Assembly (NCBI GenBank): GCA_905479945.1
Contig: CAJQOP010000007.1
Span: forward strand, 1-64,000
Reading direction: 5' to 3'
DNA length: 64,000 nucleotides
From: an uncultured Glaciecola sp.
GTDB taxonomy: Bacteria > Pseudomonadota > Gammaproteobacteria > Enterobacterales > Alteromonadaceae
The notes under the pieces were generated by a model that saw only the letters and a list, made by a program, of their open reading frames with translations, did not search any database and was not told where the DNA came from. The position numbers and the translations under genes were made by a program. Shown here in pieces: positions 7,481 through 19,460 of this stretch; position 1 is the stretch's first letter, and the number at the start of each line of letters is the position of its first letter.

Positions 7481-9454
7481 TTAATTTCCATACAGTAAGA
7501 AATGTTCTATACGCTCTACTCTTCTTGGCTTACCAGAAATAACTAGAACATCATTGGCCAAAATACGTGTTTCCGCATCGGGCTCCTCTATTTCCTTATT
7601 TTCACGTCGTAAACCCGTTACTTTCACTCGACGGCGCTCTATATCAAGCTCCGTTATTGTCTTATTGACAGCAAATGCACCTTCACTAATAACCACTGCA
7701 TGCATAAATTCTAATTTATCTTTGGTTCCATAGGTAATCTCTGTCGTTTCACCCGGATAGAAACCGTGCATATGTTGGTAGCCTTTCTTACGCTCATTGC
7801 GCACGCGCTTTAAAATTCGTGACATTGGCACGCCTGCGTAATGCAGAACTTGAGAAACTAACATTAGACTCCCTTCTTGAATCTCAGGAATCACTTGAGA
7901 TGCACCAGCAGAATAGAAATCACTTGATTGATAGTCCTTTAGTGTTCTCACTACCACCGGCAGTTCAGGTCTTAGCCCATTGATGACATTAACAACCTTT
8001 AGCGCTTTATCATGATGATCAAATGTGATTAACGCTAATTGTGCGTTAACAATACCAGCAGACTTTAGGAGGTCGCGTTGAGACACATCACCAAATAGCA
8101 CATTTTCACCTGCAGCTCTGCTTTCATGTACACGTATGGGATCAACATCTAGTGCAACATATTGAATACCCTCTAATTTAAGCATTCTTGCTACCGATTG
8201 ACCAACACGACCAAAACCCAGAATTAAAACATGATTTCTTAGGTTTTTTGTATCAGGCTGAGACAGTTGCGCTTTTAGTGCCTCAGTTGCTTTGTTGGGT
8301 GAAATCCATTGCGCAAAAGCGCCGCTATAATTTATTAGCCAAGGCGTTAGTGCCATGCTTAATAAGCCGATACTTATTACTAACGAGGATTGTTGTGAGG
8401 TAATCACCTTGTTTTGCGCTGCAAGTGCTGCAATAACGAAACTAAACTCCCCCATTTGAGCTAACTTCATACCTGCTGCCCATGCATCTTGTTTGTTTTG
8501 ATTAAAGATAAATGCACTCAATCTAACCATTAGCGTTTTTATAACAATCATGCCCAAAAGGCCTAACAATACCCAATGAAAATCAAAAATTAATACATTG
8601 AGTTCGAGCTTCATTCCCACCGTAATAAAAAACAGGCCCATTAGAATATCGCGAAAAGGCCTTATATCGGCTTCAAGTTGATGACGATATTGTGACTCAC
8701 TTAACATCATACCGGCTAAGAATGCACCTAGTGCCATAGATAAACCAAACGCATAGGTTGTGCCCGCAGCGAGCAGTGCGACTAGTATGGTGGTTAATAC
8801 GAAGAGTTCATCTGTTCTTGTTCGGGCCACTTCATTAAAAATGCGAGGTAATAGCCAACGCCCAACGGAGAGCAGAAGTACCACCACAATCACACCTTTA
8901 AATAGCGCCATCAACAACGCAAACCCGACACTTTGTTCTGAAGAAGAAGCAAGTAAGGGAATGGCTATCAAAAAAGGCACAACGGCGATGTCTTGAAACA
9001 ATAAAATACTGACGGCCATCTGTGAGCGTGGTGTGTTGAGGCGTCCTGCATCGTCTATTTGTTTAATAACGATAGCGGTAGAAGATAGAGCCGCCATACC
9101 ACCGATAATAATCGACGTACTCATTGGTTGTCCATACAGAAAGGCGATACCTGCAAATAAGCTAGTGGTAAAGAGCATCTGCCCTGCCCCCACGCCAAAA
9201 ACCAAATTGCGCATGGCAACTAATTTTGGCAATGAAAACTCAAGCCCGAGCGAAAACAGCAAAAATACGATGCCTACTTCCGCCAATAAATGCATTTGGT
9301 CGGGGTCAGAATAAAGCGACAACACTTCAGGCCCAGCCACTACGCCAACAAAAAGGTAAGCTAAAATGGCTGGCAATCCCGCGCGTTTAAAGCACCATAC
9401 AAAGAAAACAGAAAGCCCCATTAATGCAACGATGCTAATAAAAGTTTGGTTCAA
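7481..9454 (-). CDS. Kef-type monovalent cation:proton antiporter with TrkA domains
   Basis: This CPA2-family transporter has about twelve membrane segments in residues 1-390 (starting ISIVALMGLSVFFVW), a TrkA-N Rossmann domain beginning at LILGFGRVGQ (about residues 405-415) and a C-terminal TrkA-C domain. Such proteins exchange K+ or Na+ for protons under nucleotide control. The frame is open up to 9523, but the start is most likely the TTG at 9454. It has AGGGGAGT just upstream and gives MNQTFISIV, without the charged extension, for 657 residues. No partner such as KefF or KefG is adjacent, so KefB, KefC and YbaL-like types cannot be separated. Confidence 0.9.
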   Translation of the reverse strand: MNQTFISIVALMGLSVFFVWCFKRAGLPAILAYLFVGVVAGPEVLSLYSDPDQMHLLAEVGIVFLLFSLGLEFSLPKLVAMRNLVFGVGAGQMLFTTSLFAGIAFLYGQPMSTSIIIGGMAALSSTAIVIKQIDDAGRLNTPRSQMAVSILLFQDIAVVPFLIAIPLLASSSEQSVGFALLMALFKGVIVVVLLLSVGRWLLPRIFNEVARTRTDELFVLTTILVALLAAGTTYAFGLSMALGAFLAGMMLSESQYRHQLEADIRPFRDILMGLFFITVGMKLELNVLIFDFHWVLLGLLGMIVIKTLMVRLSAFIFNQNKQDAWAAGMKLAQMGEFSFVIAALAAQNKVITSQQSSLVISIGLLSMALTPWLINYSGAFAQWISPNKATEALKAQLSQPDTKNLRNHVLILGFGRVGQSVARMLKLEGIQYVALDVDPIRVHESRAAGENVLFGDVSQRDLLKSAGIVNAQLALITFDHHDKALKVVNVINGLRPELPVVVRTLKDYQSSDFYSAGASQVIPEIQEGSLMLVSQVLHYAGVPMSRILKRVRNERKKGYQHMHGFYPGETTEITYGTKDKLEFMHAVVISEGAFAVNKTITELDIERRRVKVTGLRRENKEIEEPDAETRILANDVLVISGKPRRVERIEHFLLYGN

Positions 9455-9712
9455 AACACTCCCCTGATAGAAAAATTTAAAATAGGCATGAGAATTGCTT
9501 TCCACTAAACAATAATAGACCAAAGGCTAGGTTTTTGGTTGAAGCGTCATTTTTTTGTTCGATTTATAATTGATATTCGCACAGTTTACTCTTGCAACAA
9601 ACTATTTAAATCAATGAACTGCTTAATAAAACGACAAAAATTAAATTGATTACGCATTAATAAAACAAAAAAGTGAAGGCAATGGTCACTAAAAATCTAT
9701 TTGGAGTTAATA

Positions 9713-10648
9713 ATGGATATGCTTGCAGTAAACGAAGTTACCGAAAGAACGGATAACCCTTTACCCGAGAAAACAGCGGTTGAAACATTTGAATATGACG
9801 AAAAGCAAGCAGACACAATGCTGTCAATTAGTGAATCGTCCACAATTATGCGCCGCATGTTGCAAACTATTGAGCTAGAAGAACTTGCAAAAAGCTACTT
9901 TGAATTACTTAGCGTAAAACTACCCTGTACATCTATAAAAATAAGTTTTGCTGAACAAAATATTTTCTTCGGCAACTCGACACAAAACGCACGTAGTATG
10001 AAGATAGCACTCGACTACGGTCACCCTTTCGGTGCTCCTCAGCATGCCCAATTAACATATGTATTTTCAAAGGTGTTGTCGCCCGGTCAGCGCAAATTAT
10101 TGTCGGAAATACACGCAATCTATGCTTTGGGACTAAAACATGCTTTGGAGTACTACCGAATTCGCCAAATGGCAACCAAAGATATGCTGACAGGCTTGTA
10201 TAATCGCTCTCATTTTAGCGATAGCCTGCATAAGCTAATCAGTATGAGCTTGCGTAATGAACACAGCTTCGGCCTTTTGATATTAGATTTGGATAACTTC
10301 AAACAAGTTAACGATAAGCACGGTCATCAACAGGGCGACGAAGTGCTCATTGAATTTGCTAATTTGCTAAAGTCTTCATTGCGTGACTCCGATCATGCGT
10401 TTAGGTTTGGTGGTGACGAATTTTGTTGTCTATTGATAGACAGTGATCATGAAGCCAATGAACGAGTTGCAAAGCGCATACAAACTGCAACGGCTCAGCA
10501 TCCTCTATTTCTCAAATATCAGGTTTCAACTAGTGTTGGTGCAACAACATTCAATACAGATGACACACAGCACACCATGTTTAAACGAGCTGACATGGCG
10601 CTGTATGAGGCCAAAGATTCGGGCAAGAACTTATTCAAAGCTGCTTAG
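9713..10648 (+). CDS. Diguanylate cyclase (GGDEF)
   Basis: The enzyme makes cyclic di-GMP from two GTP. The C-terminal GGDEF domain (about residues 150-311) holds the intact active-site motif GGDEF at 233-237 and an inhibitory site RDSD at 224-227, five residues before it, so feedback inhibition by product is expected. The N-terminal 150 residues lack membrane segments and show no sensor domain I recognise. The ATG at 9713 follows GGAG at 9703-9706 with good spacing and is preferred over the in-frame TTG at 9701. It is a single gene, convergent with tilS. Confidence 0.93.
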   Translation: MDMLAVNEVTERTDNPLPEKTAVETFEYDEKQADTMLSISESSTIMRRMLQTIELEELAKSYFELLSVKLPCTSIKISFAEQNIFFGNSTQNARSMKIALDYGHPFGAPQHAQLTYVFSKVLSPGQRKLLSEIHAIYALGLKHALEYYRIRQMATKDMLTGLYNRSHFSDSLHKLISMSLRNEHSFGLLILDLDNFKQVNDKHGHQQGDEVLIEFANLLKSSLRDSDHAFRFGGDEFCCLLIDSDHEANERVAKRIQTATAQHPLFLKYQVSTSVGATTFNTDDTQHTMFKRADMALYEAKDSGKNLFKAA

Positions 10649-10828
10649 TGTTTAGCTGAGACGGTTCAAGAGCTTGCTTTAAAGCTTAGTTATAGTTGCG
10701 GTTGCGGCTGCGGCTACAAATACGCTTATTATGTAATGAGAACAGGATAGATCTGGCCGTTAATTAAGGGTGTCTGGCAAAGGTTTGCCATTTATACTAA
10801 TCAGTAATCGAAATACTTGACCCGATAC

Positions 10829-12223
10829 TTATATCAGACTAATAGCCAGCTTTAGAGGGTGTGGATAAGCTTCACTCTCTTTATATAAATAGCAAATATT
10901 GATAGTTTCTTCAGTAACTATTGCAAACACTTCATCGTTAATCATTAATATTGGCACAGCCATCCTTCGCCATGGTTTAATTTTCCATTCCTTCATCCAC
11001 GCTTTAATGGTCTTAGTTGGCCGTTTTCCATACATTTTGACTTTGCGCTGTAAATCACCAAAGGTCACGTTGATATCATGTACTTCAGCTGCAATTGTCA
11101 AAACGCAATCGCTTTGCTCAGCTTCCTTGGCGCTAGGATTTAACAAGCCAATAGTCAGGTTCTCGCGAGTGATGCCGCCTTCGTCTAGTTCCTTGACGTC
11201 TATTTTAAAAGACTGATATGGCTTTGTGACCACAGAGCTATTCTCGACCCAATACAAATACTGATTGAAACAACGACATTGCCAGCCTCTTATTTGCACA
11301 ACACCGACTTGGTCGGCTTTGGCTTCGCAAAGTTTTTGAATTTCATTAAGCTGGGCAAGCGATGGAGTTAGGCTGCTTTGGATTGTAGTCCACATTCTAA
11401 GCACTTCGGCGGCTAATGAATGCGGCAGAGCCTGTAGACCAATAATCGATAAACTGCCTGCGGCGTCAATTATCTTGTGCAAAGCTTCTTTTGCCAAAGA
11501 TTCAACTAATTCGTTTTGAATTGCACATAAATTTGCACTACGGCTGATAGTTTTAGTAATTTGTGGCCATTTACCTTTTAGTATAGGGAGCACTTCATTG
11601 CGCAAGAAATTACGCTCAAATGCTTGGTCATTATTTGACTCGTCTTCAACCCAAGTCAGTTGATGCTGTTGCGCATAATCCAATACATCTTGTTTGCCTA
11701 TCCCTGCCGCTATCCAAGGTCGCGCATATTCAACAGACGAGGATTTTGTAAACTGTCTCGCCATACCACTAAGGCCTTTTGGCCCGGCACCGCGTTTCAG
11801 CTGCAACAAAACGGTTTCAGCTTGGTCATCTTCGTGCTGAGCTACCAAAACCAATGAGTCGGGGCTAGCTAATTCATCGATAGCAGCATATCTTGCATTT
11901 CGGGCTAATTCTTCTAAACTTTTTCTCGACTGTTGATTTACGCCGACTTTGAGAAACGTAAATTCAACCTCATGCTTTTCACACAAGTCTTTGCAGAACG
12001 CTAACCAGTTATCAGCATTTGGACTTAGACCATGATGAATGTGAACAGCTTTGACTGTGAAACTAACGCTTTGAATTTGCGCCATCATTTGCGCTCTTAA
12101 CTGAACACAGGCATGCAACATCACGACAGAATCAACACCACCACTTAGCGCAACTGTCACTGATTGATATTTGGGGGAAACACAGCTCTGAATGCTTTGA
12201 ATGAGCTGGTTATTGACTGACAT
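10829..12223 (-). CDS. tilS: tRNA(Ile)-lysidine synthase (TilS)
   Basis: TilS adds lysine to C34 of tRNA-Ile(CAU), changing its decoding from AUG to AUA. The N-terminal PP-loop ATPase motif SGGVDS lies at residues 27-32, and VHIHHGLS follows at about residue 62. A substrate-binding domain and a C-terminal TilS domain (GDLQRKVKMYGKRPTKTIK) complete the 464 residues, the usual gammaproteobacterial length. It follows accA on the same strand after a hairpin at 12246-12271. Confidence 0.95.
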   Translation of the reverse strand: MSVNNQLIQSIQSCVSPKYQSVTVALSGGVDSVVMLHACVQLRAQMMAQIQSVSFTVKAVHIHHGLSPNADNWLAFCKDLCEKHEVEFTFLKVGVNQQSRKSLEELARNARYAAIDELASPDSLVLVAQHEDDQAETVLLQLKRGAGPKGLSGMARQFTKSSSVEYARPWIAAGIGKQDVLDYAQQHQLTWVEDESNNDQAFERNFLRNEVLPILKGKWPQITKTISRSANLCAIQNELVESLAKEALHKIIDAAGSLSIIGLQALPHSLAAEVLRMWTTIQSSLTPSLAQLNEIQKLCEAKADQVGVVQIRGWQCRCFNQYLYWVENSSVVTKPYQSFKIDVKELDEGGITRENLTIGLLNPSAKEAEQSDCVLTIAAEVHDINVTFGDLQRKVKMYGKRPTKTIKAWMKEWKIKPWRRMAVPILMINDEVFAIVTEETINICYLYKESEAYPHPLKLAISLI

Positions 12224-12245
12224 GTGAGTCCCTTATACTTACACA

Positions 12246-12271
12246 AAAGGCAGGCTGAGGTGCCTGCCTTT
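12246..12271 (-). terminator. Hairpin between accA and tilS
   Basis: The nine-base arms 12246-12254 and 12263-12271 (AAAGGCAGG and its complement) enclose an eight-base loop. Read on the minus strand, the stem ends in a short T-run (TTTT). It probably ends or attenuates transcription from accA before tilS. Confidence 0.7.
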
Positions 12272-12354
12272 CATACATTCAACATTGGTCGTAATGCTCA
12301 CTTGTCATAATGAATGCTTATAACAATATGTGCGAATATTAATTACCGCTTAGA

Positions 12355-13311
12355 TTAGCAATAACCAAATGACATTAAACGTTCATATCTTTCTTCGAGC
12401 AAGGTTTCCGTTGGTAGCGTTTGCAATTGAGAAAGTTGCTGCTTGAGCACTGCTTTCAAATTTGCCGCCATACTATCATAATCGCGATGGGCTGCTCCCA
12501 ATGGCTCTTCAACAATATTATTTATCAACCCAAGCTCTTTGATTTGTGGTGCCGTAACGCCCATCGCTTCTGCAGCTATAGGTGCCTTATCAGCGCTCTT
12601 CCATAGAATTGATGCACAACCTTCAGGAGAGATGACCGAGTATGTACTAAATTGCAACATATTTACTCTATCGCCAACACCAATGGCTAATGCGCCACCC
12701 GAGCCTCCTTCGCCAATAACCGTACAAATTATCGGCACAGTAAGCTCTGCCATTACTTTAAGGTTCATTGCGATAGCTTCACTTTGCCCGCGTTCTTCAG
12801 CGCCAACTCCAGGATAAGCGCCAGGAGTGTCAATAAAAGTGATAATTGGTAGCTTAAATCGCTCAGCCATACGCATTAAACGTAAAGCTTTACGATAACC
12901 TTCAGGCTTTGGCATGCCAAAGTTACGTTTGATTTTTTCCTGTGTATCACGGCCTTTCTGGTGGCCAATGATCATAACAGGAATATCATCAAGCATAGCT
13001 AATCCGCCAATAATAGCTTTGTCGTCAGCATAAGCGCGATCGCCAGCTAGCTCGTCAAAATCAGTCAGTATTCTATCAATATAATCTTGGGTATAAGGTC
13101 GCATAGGATGGCGAGCAATTTGTGAAATTTGCCAAGCCCCTAAATTGGAAAAAACCTTTTTTGTTTGCTCAGAACATTTTTCTCTAAGCTTACCAATAGC
13201 TTCTTCAATACTCACATCGAACTCACCGCCTTGATTGACGATACGTAGTTCTGCAATTTTGGCTTCTAACTCAGCAATCGGCTGCTCGAAATCCAAAAAA
13301 TGTCCATTCAT
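12355..13311 (-). CDS. accA: Acetyl-CoA carboxylase carboxyltransferase subunit alpha
   Basis: AccA with AccD transfers the carboxyl group from biotin to acetyl-CoA, the committed step of fatty acid synthesis. The 318 residues match the family length (319 in E. coli). Conserved segments include [12 protein letters not shown], the carboxyltransferase core [16 protein letters not shown], and [20 protein letters not shown] with the oxyanion-forming [10 protein letters not shown]. It is the last gene of the fabZ-lpxA-lpxB-rnhB-dnaE-accA run, 44 bases after dnaE. Confidence 0.97.
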   Translation of the reverse strand: MNGHFLDFEQPIAELEAKIAELRIVNQGGEFDVSIEEAIGKLREKCSEQTKKVFSNLGAWQISQIARHPMRPYTQDYIDRILTDFDELAGDRAYADDKAIIGGLAMLDDIPVMIIGHQKGRDTQEKIKRNFGMPKPEGYRKALRLMRMAERFKLPIITFIDTPGAYPGVGAEERGQSEAIAMNLKVMAELTVPIICTVIGEGGSGGALAIGVGDRVNMLQFSTYSVISPEGCASILWKSADKAPIAAEAMGVTAPQIKELGLINNIVEEPLGAAHRDYDSMAANLKAVLKQQLSQLQTLPTETLLEERYERLMSFGYC

Positions 13312-13355
13312 GTTATATCCTAACTATTTGTAAAACCTAATATTCCAATAGATTT

Positions 13356-16300
13356 TTAATTAAATTCTAAGTTAACTTGCTCAGCGCCTAAAATATGGCG
13401 TAGCTCAACTAATAATTGTTCTTCTGGCTCAATACACCATTGTGCTCCTGAAGCAATCGTTACTTCAGCATCTTCATGTTCAATATGAAGATGCAATGGG
13501 CATGTGCCATTTTTGTATTCTTGCAATATACCCTGCACTTTAGCGACTGTTGACAAAGTACACAACTTTTCTGGGATACTTATTCTTAATTGCTTAACGT
13601 ATTTTGATCTTGCTTGAACAATAGTTAACACATCTTTAGCGTTTATTGTATTGCCACCAGAGAAATCATCAAAGCTGACCTGTCCTTTTACCCATAATAA
13701 ATTATCAGCAACTAACACAGATTCAAACTGTTCGTACATATCAGGGTAAAATCTAACATCCATTCTGGCAGACTTATCATCTAATGTCACAATTCCCCAA
13801 CGTCGGCCTTTTTTATTGGTCATAACGCGCACACCAATGACTAAGCCAACAGTGCTTACAAACTGGTCACGGTTAGTCGGAATCAAGTCGGCTAGCCTAC
13901 CGTCTGTATACTGCTTTATTTCTCTCAAATACTGATTAATCGGGTGACCCGTTAAATAGAGGCCTAAGGTTTCTTTTTCACCATCGAGCCAAACTTTTTC
14001 AGACCACTCGGGAACATTAGCAAAGGCATTGGTGACGTCATCTTCAGATTCAATTTGTACACCAAACAAATCAGCTTGTCCGGCTAGTTCTGCTTTTGCA
14101 TGTTGAGTCGCTGCATTTAAGGCATCTTTAATCGTCGCCATTACGGCAGCTCGATGCGGCCCCAGATTATCCATTGCCCCGCTAAGAACCAATTTTTCAA
14201 GAACGCGTTTGTTAACTCGTTTGATATCAACTTTAGCACAAAAATCAAACAAATCTTTGAAAGTACCTTGTTGTTCTCTTGCCTCAATAATGGCTTCAAC
14301 AGGGCCCTCTCCCACCCCTTTTATAGCGCCAATACCATAAACAATTTGGCCGTCATTATTCACTGTGAACTTGTATTGCCCCGCGTTTAAATCCGGCGGT
14401 AGTATATCAATACCCATATTGCCGCACTCATCGACCAGAGTAACTATTTTGTCGGTGTTATCCATATCTGCAGACATTACAGCTGCCATAAACTCAGCAG
14501 GATAGTGTGTTTTCAGCCACAATGTTTGATAAGAAACTAATGCATATGCCGCGGAGTGAGATTTGTTAAAGCCGTAACCAGCAAACTTTTCAACTAAATC
14601 GAATATCTTTATCGAGAGAGTTGCGTCAATGTTATTGTCGGCCGCACCTTGCTCAAATGAGGCTCGTTGTTTTGCCATTTCTTCTGCGTTTTTCTTACCC
14701 ATTGCACGACGCAACAGATCAGCACCGCCTAAGGAATAACCAGACATTACCTGAGCAATTTGCATAACTTGCTCTTGGTATAAAATAATGCCGTACGTTG
14801 GCTCCAGTATTTCTTGTAAACACTCATGCTGGTATTCAGCATCCGGATAAGAAATCGCTTCGCGACCCAACTTTCTGTCAATGAAATTATCAACCATACC
14901 TGACTGCAATGGGCCAGGCCTAAATAATGCTACAAGTGCAATAATATCTTCAAAACAGTCGGGCTTAAGTCGGCTAATAAGATCTTTCATACCGCGTGAT
15001 TCAAGTTGGAAAACCGCGGTAGTTTCTGCTTTCTGAAGCAATCTAAAGCATTTTTCATCAACCAAAGGAATCTGCGTTATATCGATTTCTTTACCTTGGA
15101 CTTCTTTGATCATATCCGTTGTCCATTGAATAATGGTCAATGTACGCAATCCCAAGAAATCAAACTTAACTAAACCTGCGGTTTCAACATCATTTTTATC
15201 AAACTGAGTAACTGGGTTCGAACCCGTGTCATCACAATATAACGGCGAGAAATCGGTAATGGTGGTTGGCGAGATAACCACGCCACCGGCATGCTTACCT
15301 GCATTTCGGGTTACCCCTTCAAGGATCCTTGCAGTGTCGATAAGCTCTTTTACGTCGTCATCTTGTTCATATAATTCAGGCAGTCTAGGCTCTACCGCAA
15401 AGGCTTTTTCTAGAGTCATACCTGGGTCTGCGGGCACTAATTTAGAAATACGATCAACAAAACCATACGGGTGGCTAAGCACACGACCTACATCGCGAAT
15501 AACTGCTTTTGCCGCCAATGTACCAAAAGTAATAATTTGCGATACGGCGTCACGGCCATAAATTTCAGCTACGTGATCAATAACTTCATCGCGTCTATCC
15601 ATGCAAAAGTCGATATCAAAATCCGGCATTGATACCCGTTCCGGATTCAAAAATCGCTCAAAAAGCAGATCAAACTCAAGCGGATCTAAATCCGTTATAT
15701 CTAATGCATAAGCGACTAAAGATCCGGCACCCGACCCACGTCCAGGTCCAACAGGAATATTATTGTCCTTACTCCATTGGATAAATTCCATGACGATAAG
15801 GAAGTAGCCCGGAAATCCCATTTGATTGATAACCTTGAGTTCTATCTCAAGACGTTCATCATAGCCGACACGCTTCTCTTGCCGCTCTTGTTCAGTGGTG
15901 AAAAGCTTTGCGAGTCTTCGTTCCAAACCGTCTTGAGACACCTTAACCAAAAAGTCATCAGTGGTCATTTCGCCAGTAGGAAATTGAGGTAAAAAATATT
16001 CCCCTAATGTCATTTCAACATTGCAGCGCTTTGCAATTTCAATTGTATTTGCAGTGGCTGACGGAATATCGCTAAATAACTCCGTCATCTCTTCTGCTGT
16101 GCGCAAATACTGTTGTTCACTGTGTTTTTTAGGTCGGCGTTTATCGTTTAAAGTATAGCCTTCACTTATGCATACTCTTACTTCATGCGGCGCAAAGCCT
16201 TCCCTATCTATAAAACACACTTCATTAGTGGCAACTACCGGCAACTGATGTTCCGATGCCCACTCAACTGCTCGATGAATATAATCCTCTTCACCATCAC

Positions 16301-16820
16301 GGCCAGTGCGGTTCAATTCAACATAAAAGTTATCATGAAAGTGTTTTTGGAAAAACGCCGTAATGTTACGTGCGATTTCTGGATTATTTCTTGTAAGAGC
16401 AAAGCCTAAATGTCCCGACAATGCGCCTGACAAAACAATGACGCCTTCAGCATACTCACTTAACCATTCCTCTCGAACGACAACCTTGTGCTGAACATGG
16501 CCTTGTTTATAGGCTTTAGAAATAATCTCAGTAATATTTTTATAGCCTTTGAGATTTTTAGCTAACAGCGTCAATCGCGTAAATTCATCTGGAAAATGTG
16601 ATGAAAGCAACCAAATGTCACAGCCTATAATAGGTTTAACACCCATATTGAATGCAGCGGTATAGAACTTTACCAAACCACACATATTCATCAGATCAGT
16701 GAGTGCGATTGCTGGCATATTCATCGATTTGGTTTTTGCTAAGATTGGTTTTACTTTATTCAAACCATCTTGCATTGAGTAATCGCTATGCACTCTTAAG
16801 TGCACAAAAGTGGCTGACAC
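13356..16820 (-). CDS. dnaE: DNA polymerase III alpha subunit
   Basis: The replicative polymerase subunit has 1154 residues, close to the 1160 of E. coli. It begins with a PHP domain ([15 protein letters not shown]). The palm has [14 protein letters not shown] and [15 protein letters not shown], with catalytic aspartates near residue 401, and a third Asp in [12 protein letters not shown] helix-hairpin-helix region, an OB domain and a C-terminal tau-binding region follow. The start codon directly abuts the rnhB stop, so the two are co-translated. Neighbours match the standard lpxB-rnhB-dnaE-accA order. Confidence 0.98.
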   Translation of the reverse strand: MSATFVHLRVHSDYSMQDGLNKVKPILAKTKSMNMPAIALTDLMNMCGLVKFYTAAFNMGVKPIIGCDIWLLSSHFPDEFTRLTLLAKNLKGYKNITEIISKAYKQGHVQHKVVVREEWLSEYAEGVIVLSGALSGHLGFALTRNNPEIARNITAFFQKHFHDNFYVELNRTGRDGEEDYIHRAVEWASEHQLPVVATNEVCFIDREGFAPHEVRVCISEGYTLNDKRRPKKHSEQQYLRTAEEMTELFSDIPSATANTIEIAKRCNVEMTLGEYFLPQFPTGEMTTDDFLVKVSQDGLERRLAKLFTTEQERQEKRVGYDERLEIELKVINQMGFPGYFLIVMEFIQWSKDNNIPVGPGRGSGAGSLVAYALDITDLDPLEFDLLFERFLNPERVSMPDFDIDFCMDRRDEVIDHVAEIYGRDAVSQIITFGTLAAKAVIRDVGRVLSHPYGFVDRISKLVPADPGMTLEKAFAVEPRLPELYEQDDDVKELIDTARILEGVTRNAGKHAGGVVISPTTITDFSPLYCDDTGSNPVTQFDKNDVETAGLVKFDFLGLRTLTIIQWTTDMIKEVQGKEIDITQIPLVDEKCFRLLQKAETTAVFQLESRGMKDLISRLKPDCFEDIIALVALFRPGPLQSGMVDNFIDRKLGREAISYPDAEYQHECLQEILEPTYGIILYQEQVMQIAQVMSGYSLGGADLLRRAMGKKNAEEMAKQRASFEQGAADNNIDATLSIKIFDLVEKFAGYGFNKSHSAAYALVSYQTLWLKTHYPAEFMAAVMSADMDNTDKIVTLVDECGNMGIDILPPDLNAGQYKFTVNNDGQIVYGIGAIKGVGEGPVEAIIEAREQQGTFKDLFDFCAKVDIKRVNKRVLEKLVLSGAMDNLGPHRAAVMATIKDALNAATQHAKAELAGQADLFGVQIESEDDVTNAFANVPEWSEKVWLDGEKETLGLYLTGHPINQYLREIKQYTDGRLADLIPTNRDQFVSTVGLVIGVRVMTNKKGRRWGIVTLDDKSARMDVRFYPDMYEQFESVLVADNLLWVKGQVSFDDFSGGNTINAKDVLTIVQARSKYVKQLRISIPEKLCTLSTVAKVQGILQEYKNGTCPLHLHIEHEDAEVTIASGAQWCIEPEEQLLVELRHILGAEQVNLEFN

Positions 16821-17477
16821 TTATCTTACCTCATCCTGTAACTCGCCTTGCCACAGAGCCAAAACGCTCTGTACAGGCTTAAAACTCTGTCGGTAGCATG
16901 ACAATGGGCCATGCTCATGTAATGCAGCAAGGTGCGCTTTGGTTGGATAACCTTTGTGCGCTGCAAAGCCATATTGTGGGTAATCTCTATCTAGCTCTAT
17001 CATTTCAGCATCTCGTGCTACTTTAGCAATAATTGAAGCCGCAGATATTGCCGGAAATAATGCGTCACCTTTAATCACTGAATGACAGCTATATTGCCAT
17101 TCTGGACAACGGTTACCGTCGACCAAAACATGTTCTGGTTGAACATCTAAACCTTCTACAGCGCGTTTCATTGCTAGCATAGTTGCATGCAGGATATTGA
17201 GCTTATCAATCTCTACAACTTCGGCGCGGCCTAGGCTCCATGATAACGCGTTTTGCTTTATCAATGCGGACAATTCGTTGCGTTTTTTTTCCGATAGTTT
17301 TTTAGAGTCCGCTAGCCCTTGTATAGGTTTTGTAGGGTCTAAAATAACCGCAGCGGTAACAACAGCTCCAACCAGTGGTCCTCGCCCTACTTCATCAACG
17401 CCGGCGATAAGGCTGAATTGTTGTACTTCTTGTTCAATTTTTAGATGGCTGACAGCCCATTGTGCTTGCTTATCCAT
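16821..17477 (-). CDS. rnhB: Ribonuclease HII
   Basis: RNase HII cuts RNA in RNA-DNA hybrids, including single ribonucleotides in DNA. The motif [15 protein letters not shown] (about residues 26-40) supplies the first Asp-Glu pair of the active site, and VLVDGNRCP supplies a further Asp. [13 protein letters not shown] and [14 protein letters not shown] are family signatures. The 218 residues are of usual length. It lies between lpxB and dnaE. Confidence 0.96.
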   Translation of the reverse strand: MDKQAQWAVSHLKIEQEVQQFSLIAGVDEVGRGPLVGAVVTAAVILDPTKPIQGLADSKKLSEKKRNELSALIKQNALSWSLGRAEVVEIDKLNILHATMLAMKRAVEGLDVQPEHVLVDGNRCPEWQYSCHSVIKGDALFPAISAASIIAKVARDAEMIELDRDYPQYGFAAHKGYPTKAHLAALHEHGPLSCYRQSFKPVQSVLALWQGELQDEVR

Positions 17478-17516
17478 AAATGCCTATTTGCACATATTTG
17501 GCCATTACATGTTTAA

Positions 17517-18683
17517 TCATACTGGCGAGTTACTGATGTTAAGTGTCAATAGAGCTTCAATTGCCTTTGCAGCTTGTTCATCTGCATTGAGTTGCAGTGA
17601 TTTGTGCAATACGGTGAAACGTTCAATTAGTTCGTTAGCTTGACCTTGCAGCATCGGCTTGAGTTGGTCAGCCATGTTTTGCGGATTAACATCTTCTTGC
17701 AGTAATTCAGGAACAAGTTCTTCATTCGCAAGAATATTCGGCAGTGAAAAGAAGTCTGGCTTGTATAGGCGTTTCATTATCATGTACGTCATTTTCGACA
17801 TCTTGTAAGCGACCACCATTGGCTTTTTACACAGCATCGCCTCTAATGTCGCAGTTCCTGACGCAAGTAATACCGCGTCAGAGGCTATCATGATATCGCG
17901 AGCTGAACTCTGAGTTACCTGAGTTTCAAGGCTTGGTTTAAGATCTTTCAATAGGAGCTTAATCTGAATTTCCCGAGCGTTACTCGCAGCAGGAATTAGG
18001 ACTTTTAGCTCAGGTATGCTTTTGGATAAAAGTTCTGCGGTTTTAATGAAATCAGGTAGTAAGGTATCGACTTCTCGTGCTCTGCTGCCCGGCAACAAAG
18101 CCAGTACTTTATCTTGAATTTGCAGGCCAAATAACTGTCTCTTGGCAGCTTGATCTGGCACAAGGTCAATGCTGTCTGCCATAGTGTGGCCGACATAATG
18201 ATAGGGAACATTGTGCTTTTCGTAAATAGGTGATTCGAATGGAAAAATTCCAAGCACCAAATCAGTTGCTTTAGCAATTTTATGAATTCGTGATTCACGC
18301 CATGCCCAGACTGTTGGACTCACATAATGCACGGTTTTAATACCCGCTTTTTTAAGCTTAGTTTCAACTGCAAGGTTGAAGTCAGGAGCATCAACACCAA
18401 TAAATATGTCAGGGGGATTATCGAGAAAGTGTTGCACCACGTTTTTACGGATATGTAACAAACGCGGCAAATGTTTGAGAACTTCAACTAAGCCCATTAC
18501 AGAGAGCTCTTCCATATCGAACAAAGAATGCAAACCAAGTGCGGTAAGGTGTTTACCACCAATACCTTCAAATATAGCATTAGGATATCGTTTTCTAAGT
18601 ACAGATACAAAACCAGCGGCAAGAATGTCACCAGACGCCTCTCCTGCCACTATACCAATTCGAAGCGCTTGGGTATTAATCAT
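17517..18683 (-). CDS. lpxB: Lipid-A-disaccharide synthase
   Basis: LpxB, a GT19 glycosyltransferase of the inner membrane surface, condenses UDP-2,3-diacylglucosamine with lipid X. The N-terminus RIGIVAGEASGDILAA is the family signature. GVDAPDFNLAVE, YVSPTVWAWR and LLPGSRAREV are also characteristic. The length of 388 residues is normal. It starts five bases after lpxA, so coupled translation is likely. Confidence 0.97.
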   Translation of the reverse strand: MINTQALRIGIVAGEASGDILAAGFVSVLRKRYPNAIFEGIGGKHLTALGLHSLFDMEELSVMGLVEVLKHLPRLLHIRKNVVQHFLDNPPDIFIGVDAPDFNLAVETKLKKAGIKTVHYVSPTVWAWRESRIHKIAKATDLVLGIFPFESPIYEKHNVPYHYVGHTMADSIDLVPDQAAKRQLFGLQIQDKVLALLPGSRAREVDTLLPDFIKTAELLSKSIPELKVLIPAASNAREIQIKLLLKDLKPSLETQVTQSSARDIMIASDAVLLASGTATLEAMLCKKPMVVAYKMSKMTYMIMKRLYKPDFFSLPNILANEELVPELLQEDVNPQNMADQLKPMLQGQANELIERFTVLHKSLQLNADEQAAKAIEALLTLNISNSPV

Positions 18684-18688
18684 CCGAT

Positions 18689-19459
18689 TTAGCGAACAAT
18701 TCCACGTTTAGATGACGCTAGAAAGTCAGCTAATGCTTTTACAACAGGCTCAGTCTGAGCCATTTCGTTTAACAGCTCAACAGCTTGAGAAATTGTATTA
18801 CCGTTACGATAAATTACTTTGTAAGCACGCTTTATTGCCATTATAGCCGCAGGTTCAAAACCTCTGCGCTTTAGTCCTTCACTGTTTATGCCTTGTGGAA
18901 TATGTTTAATACCACTGATCATTACGAAAGGTGGAACATCCTTTAATATAATTGCACCGCCGCCCGTAAATGAGTTAGAACCTATATGACAAAACTGATG
19001 CACCGCCGTCATACCGCCAAGAATAACTTGGTTTGCGACGTGAACATGCCCGGCTATAGTGCAGTTATTAGCAAAAACGTTGTCGTTACCTAACATACAA
19101 TCATGCGCTATATGAGTATTCACCATAAATAAATTACGACTGCCAATACGCGTTAAACACTGATCTTGAATAGTGCCGCGATGAATTGTACAAGATTCAC
19201 GAAATACATTGTCATCGCCAATTTCAAGATAAGTATCTTCGCCCGCATATTTTTTATCTTGGCAATCTTCACCGATAGAGCAAAATTGAAAAAATACATT
19301 ATTTTTGCCAATTTTCGAATGTCCTTGAATAACGACATGCGAACTCAGAACGCAGTTATCACCAATCTCGACATTTTCACCAATCACACAAAAAGGACCA
19401 ATTTTTACGTTAGCGCCAATTTTTGCTGACTGCGCTATTACAGATGAAGAATGAATCAT
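18689..19459 (-). CDS. lpxA: UDP-N-acetylglucosamine acyltransferase
   Basis: LpxA performs the first step of lipid A synthesis, moving a hydroxyacyl chain from ACP to the 3-OH of UDP-GlcNAc. Hexapeptide repeats forming a left-handed beta-helix fill residues 1-190 (for example [22 protein letters not shown]). The segment around HIAHDC and HQFCHIG contains the conserved histidines. The helical C-terminus has SEGLKRRGF. The length is 256 residues. It follows fabZ after one base. Confidence 0.97.
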   Translation of the reverse strand: MIHSSSVIAQSAKIGANVKIGPFCVIGENVEIGDNCVLSSHVVIQGHSKIGKNNVFFQFCSIGEDCQDKKYAGEDTYLEIGDDNVFRESCTIHRGTIQDQCLTRIGSRNLFMVNTHIAHDCMLGNDNVFANNCTIAGHVHVANQVILGGMTAVHQFCHIGSNSFTGGGAIILKDVPPFVMISGIKHIPQGINSEGLKRRGFEPAAIMAIKRAYKVIYRNGNTISQAVELLNEMAQTEPVVKALADFLASSKRGIVR

Positions 19460-19460
19460 A

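Noticed and set aside
10690-10720. Repeat-like GCGGTTGCGGCTGCGGCT between the diguanylate cyclase gene and tilS.
   Set aside because: Too short and imperfect to call; no terminator or known site fits.
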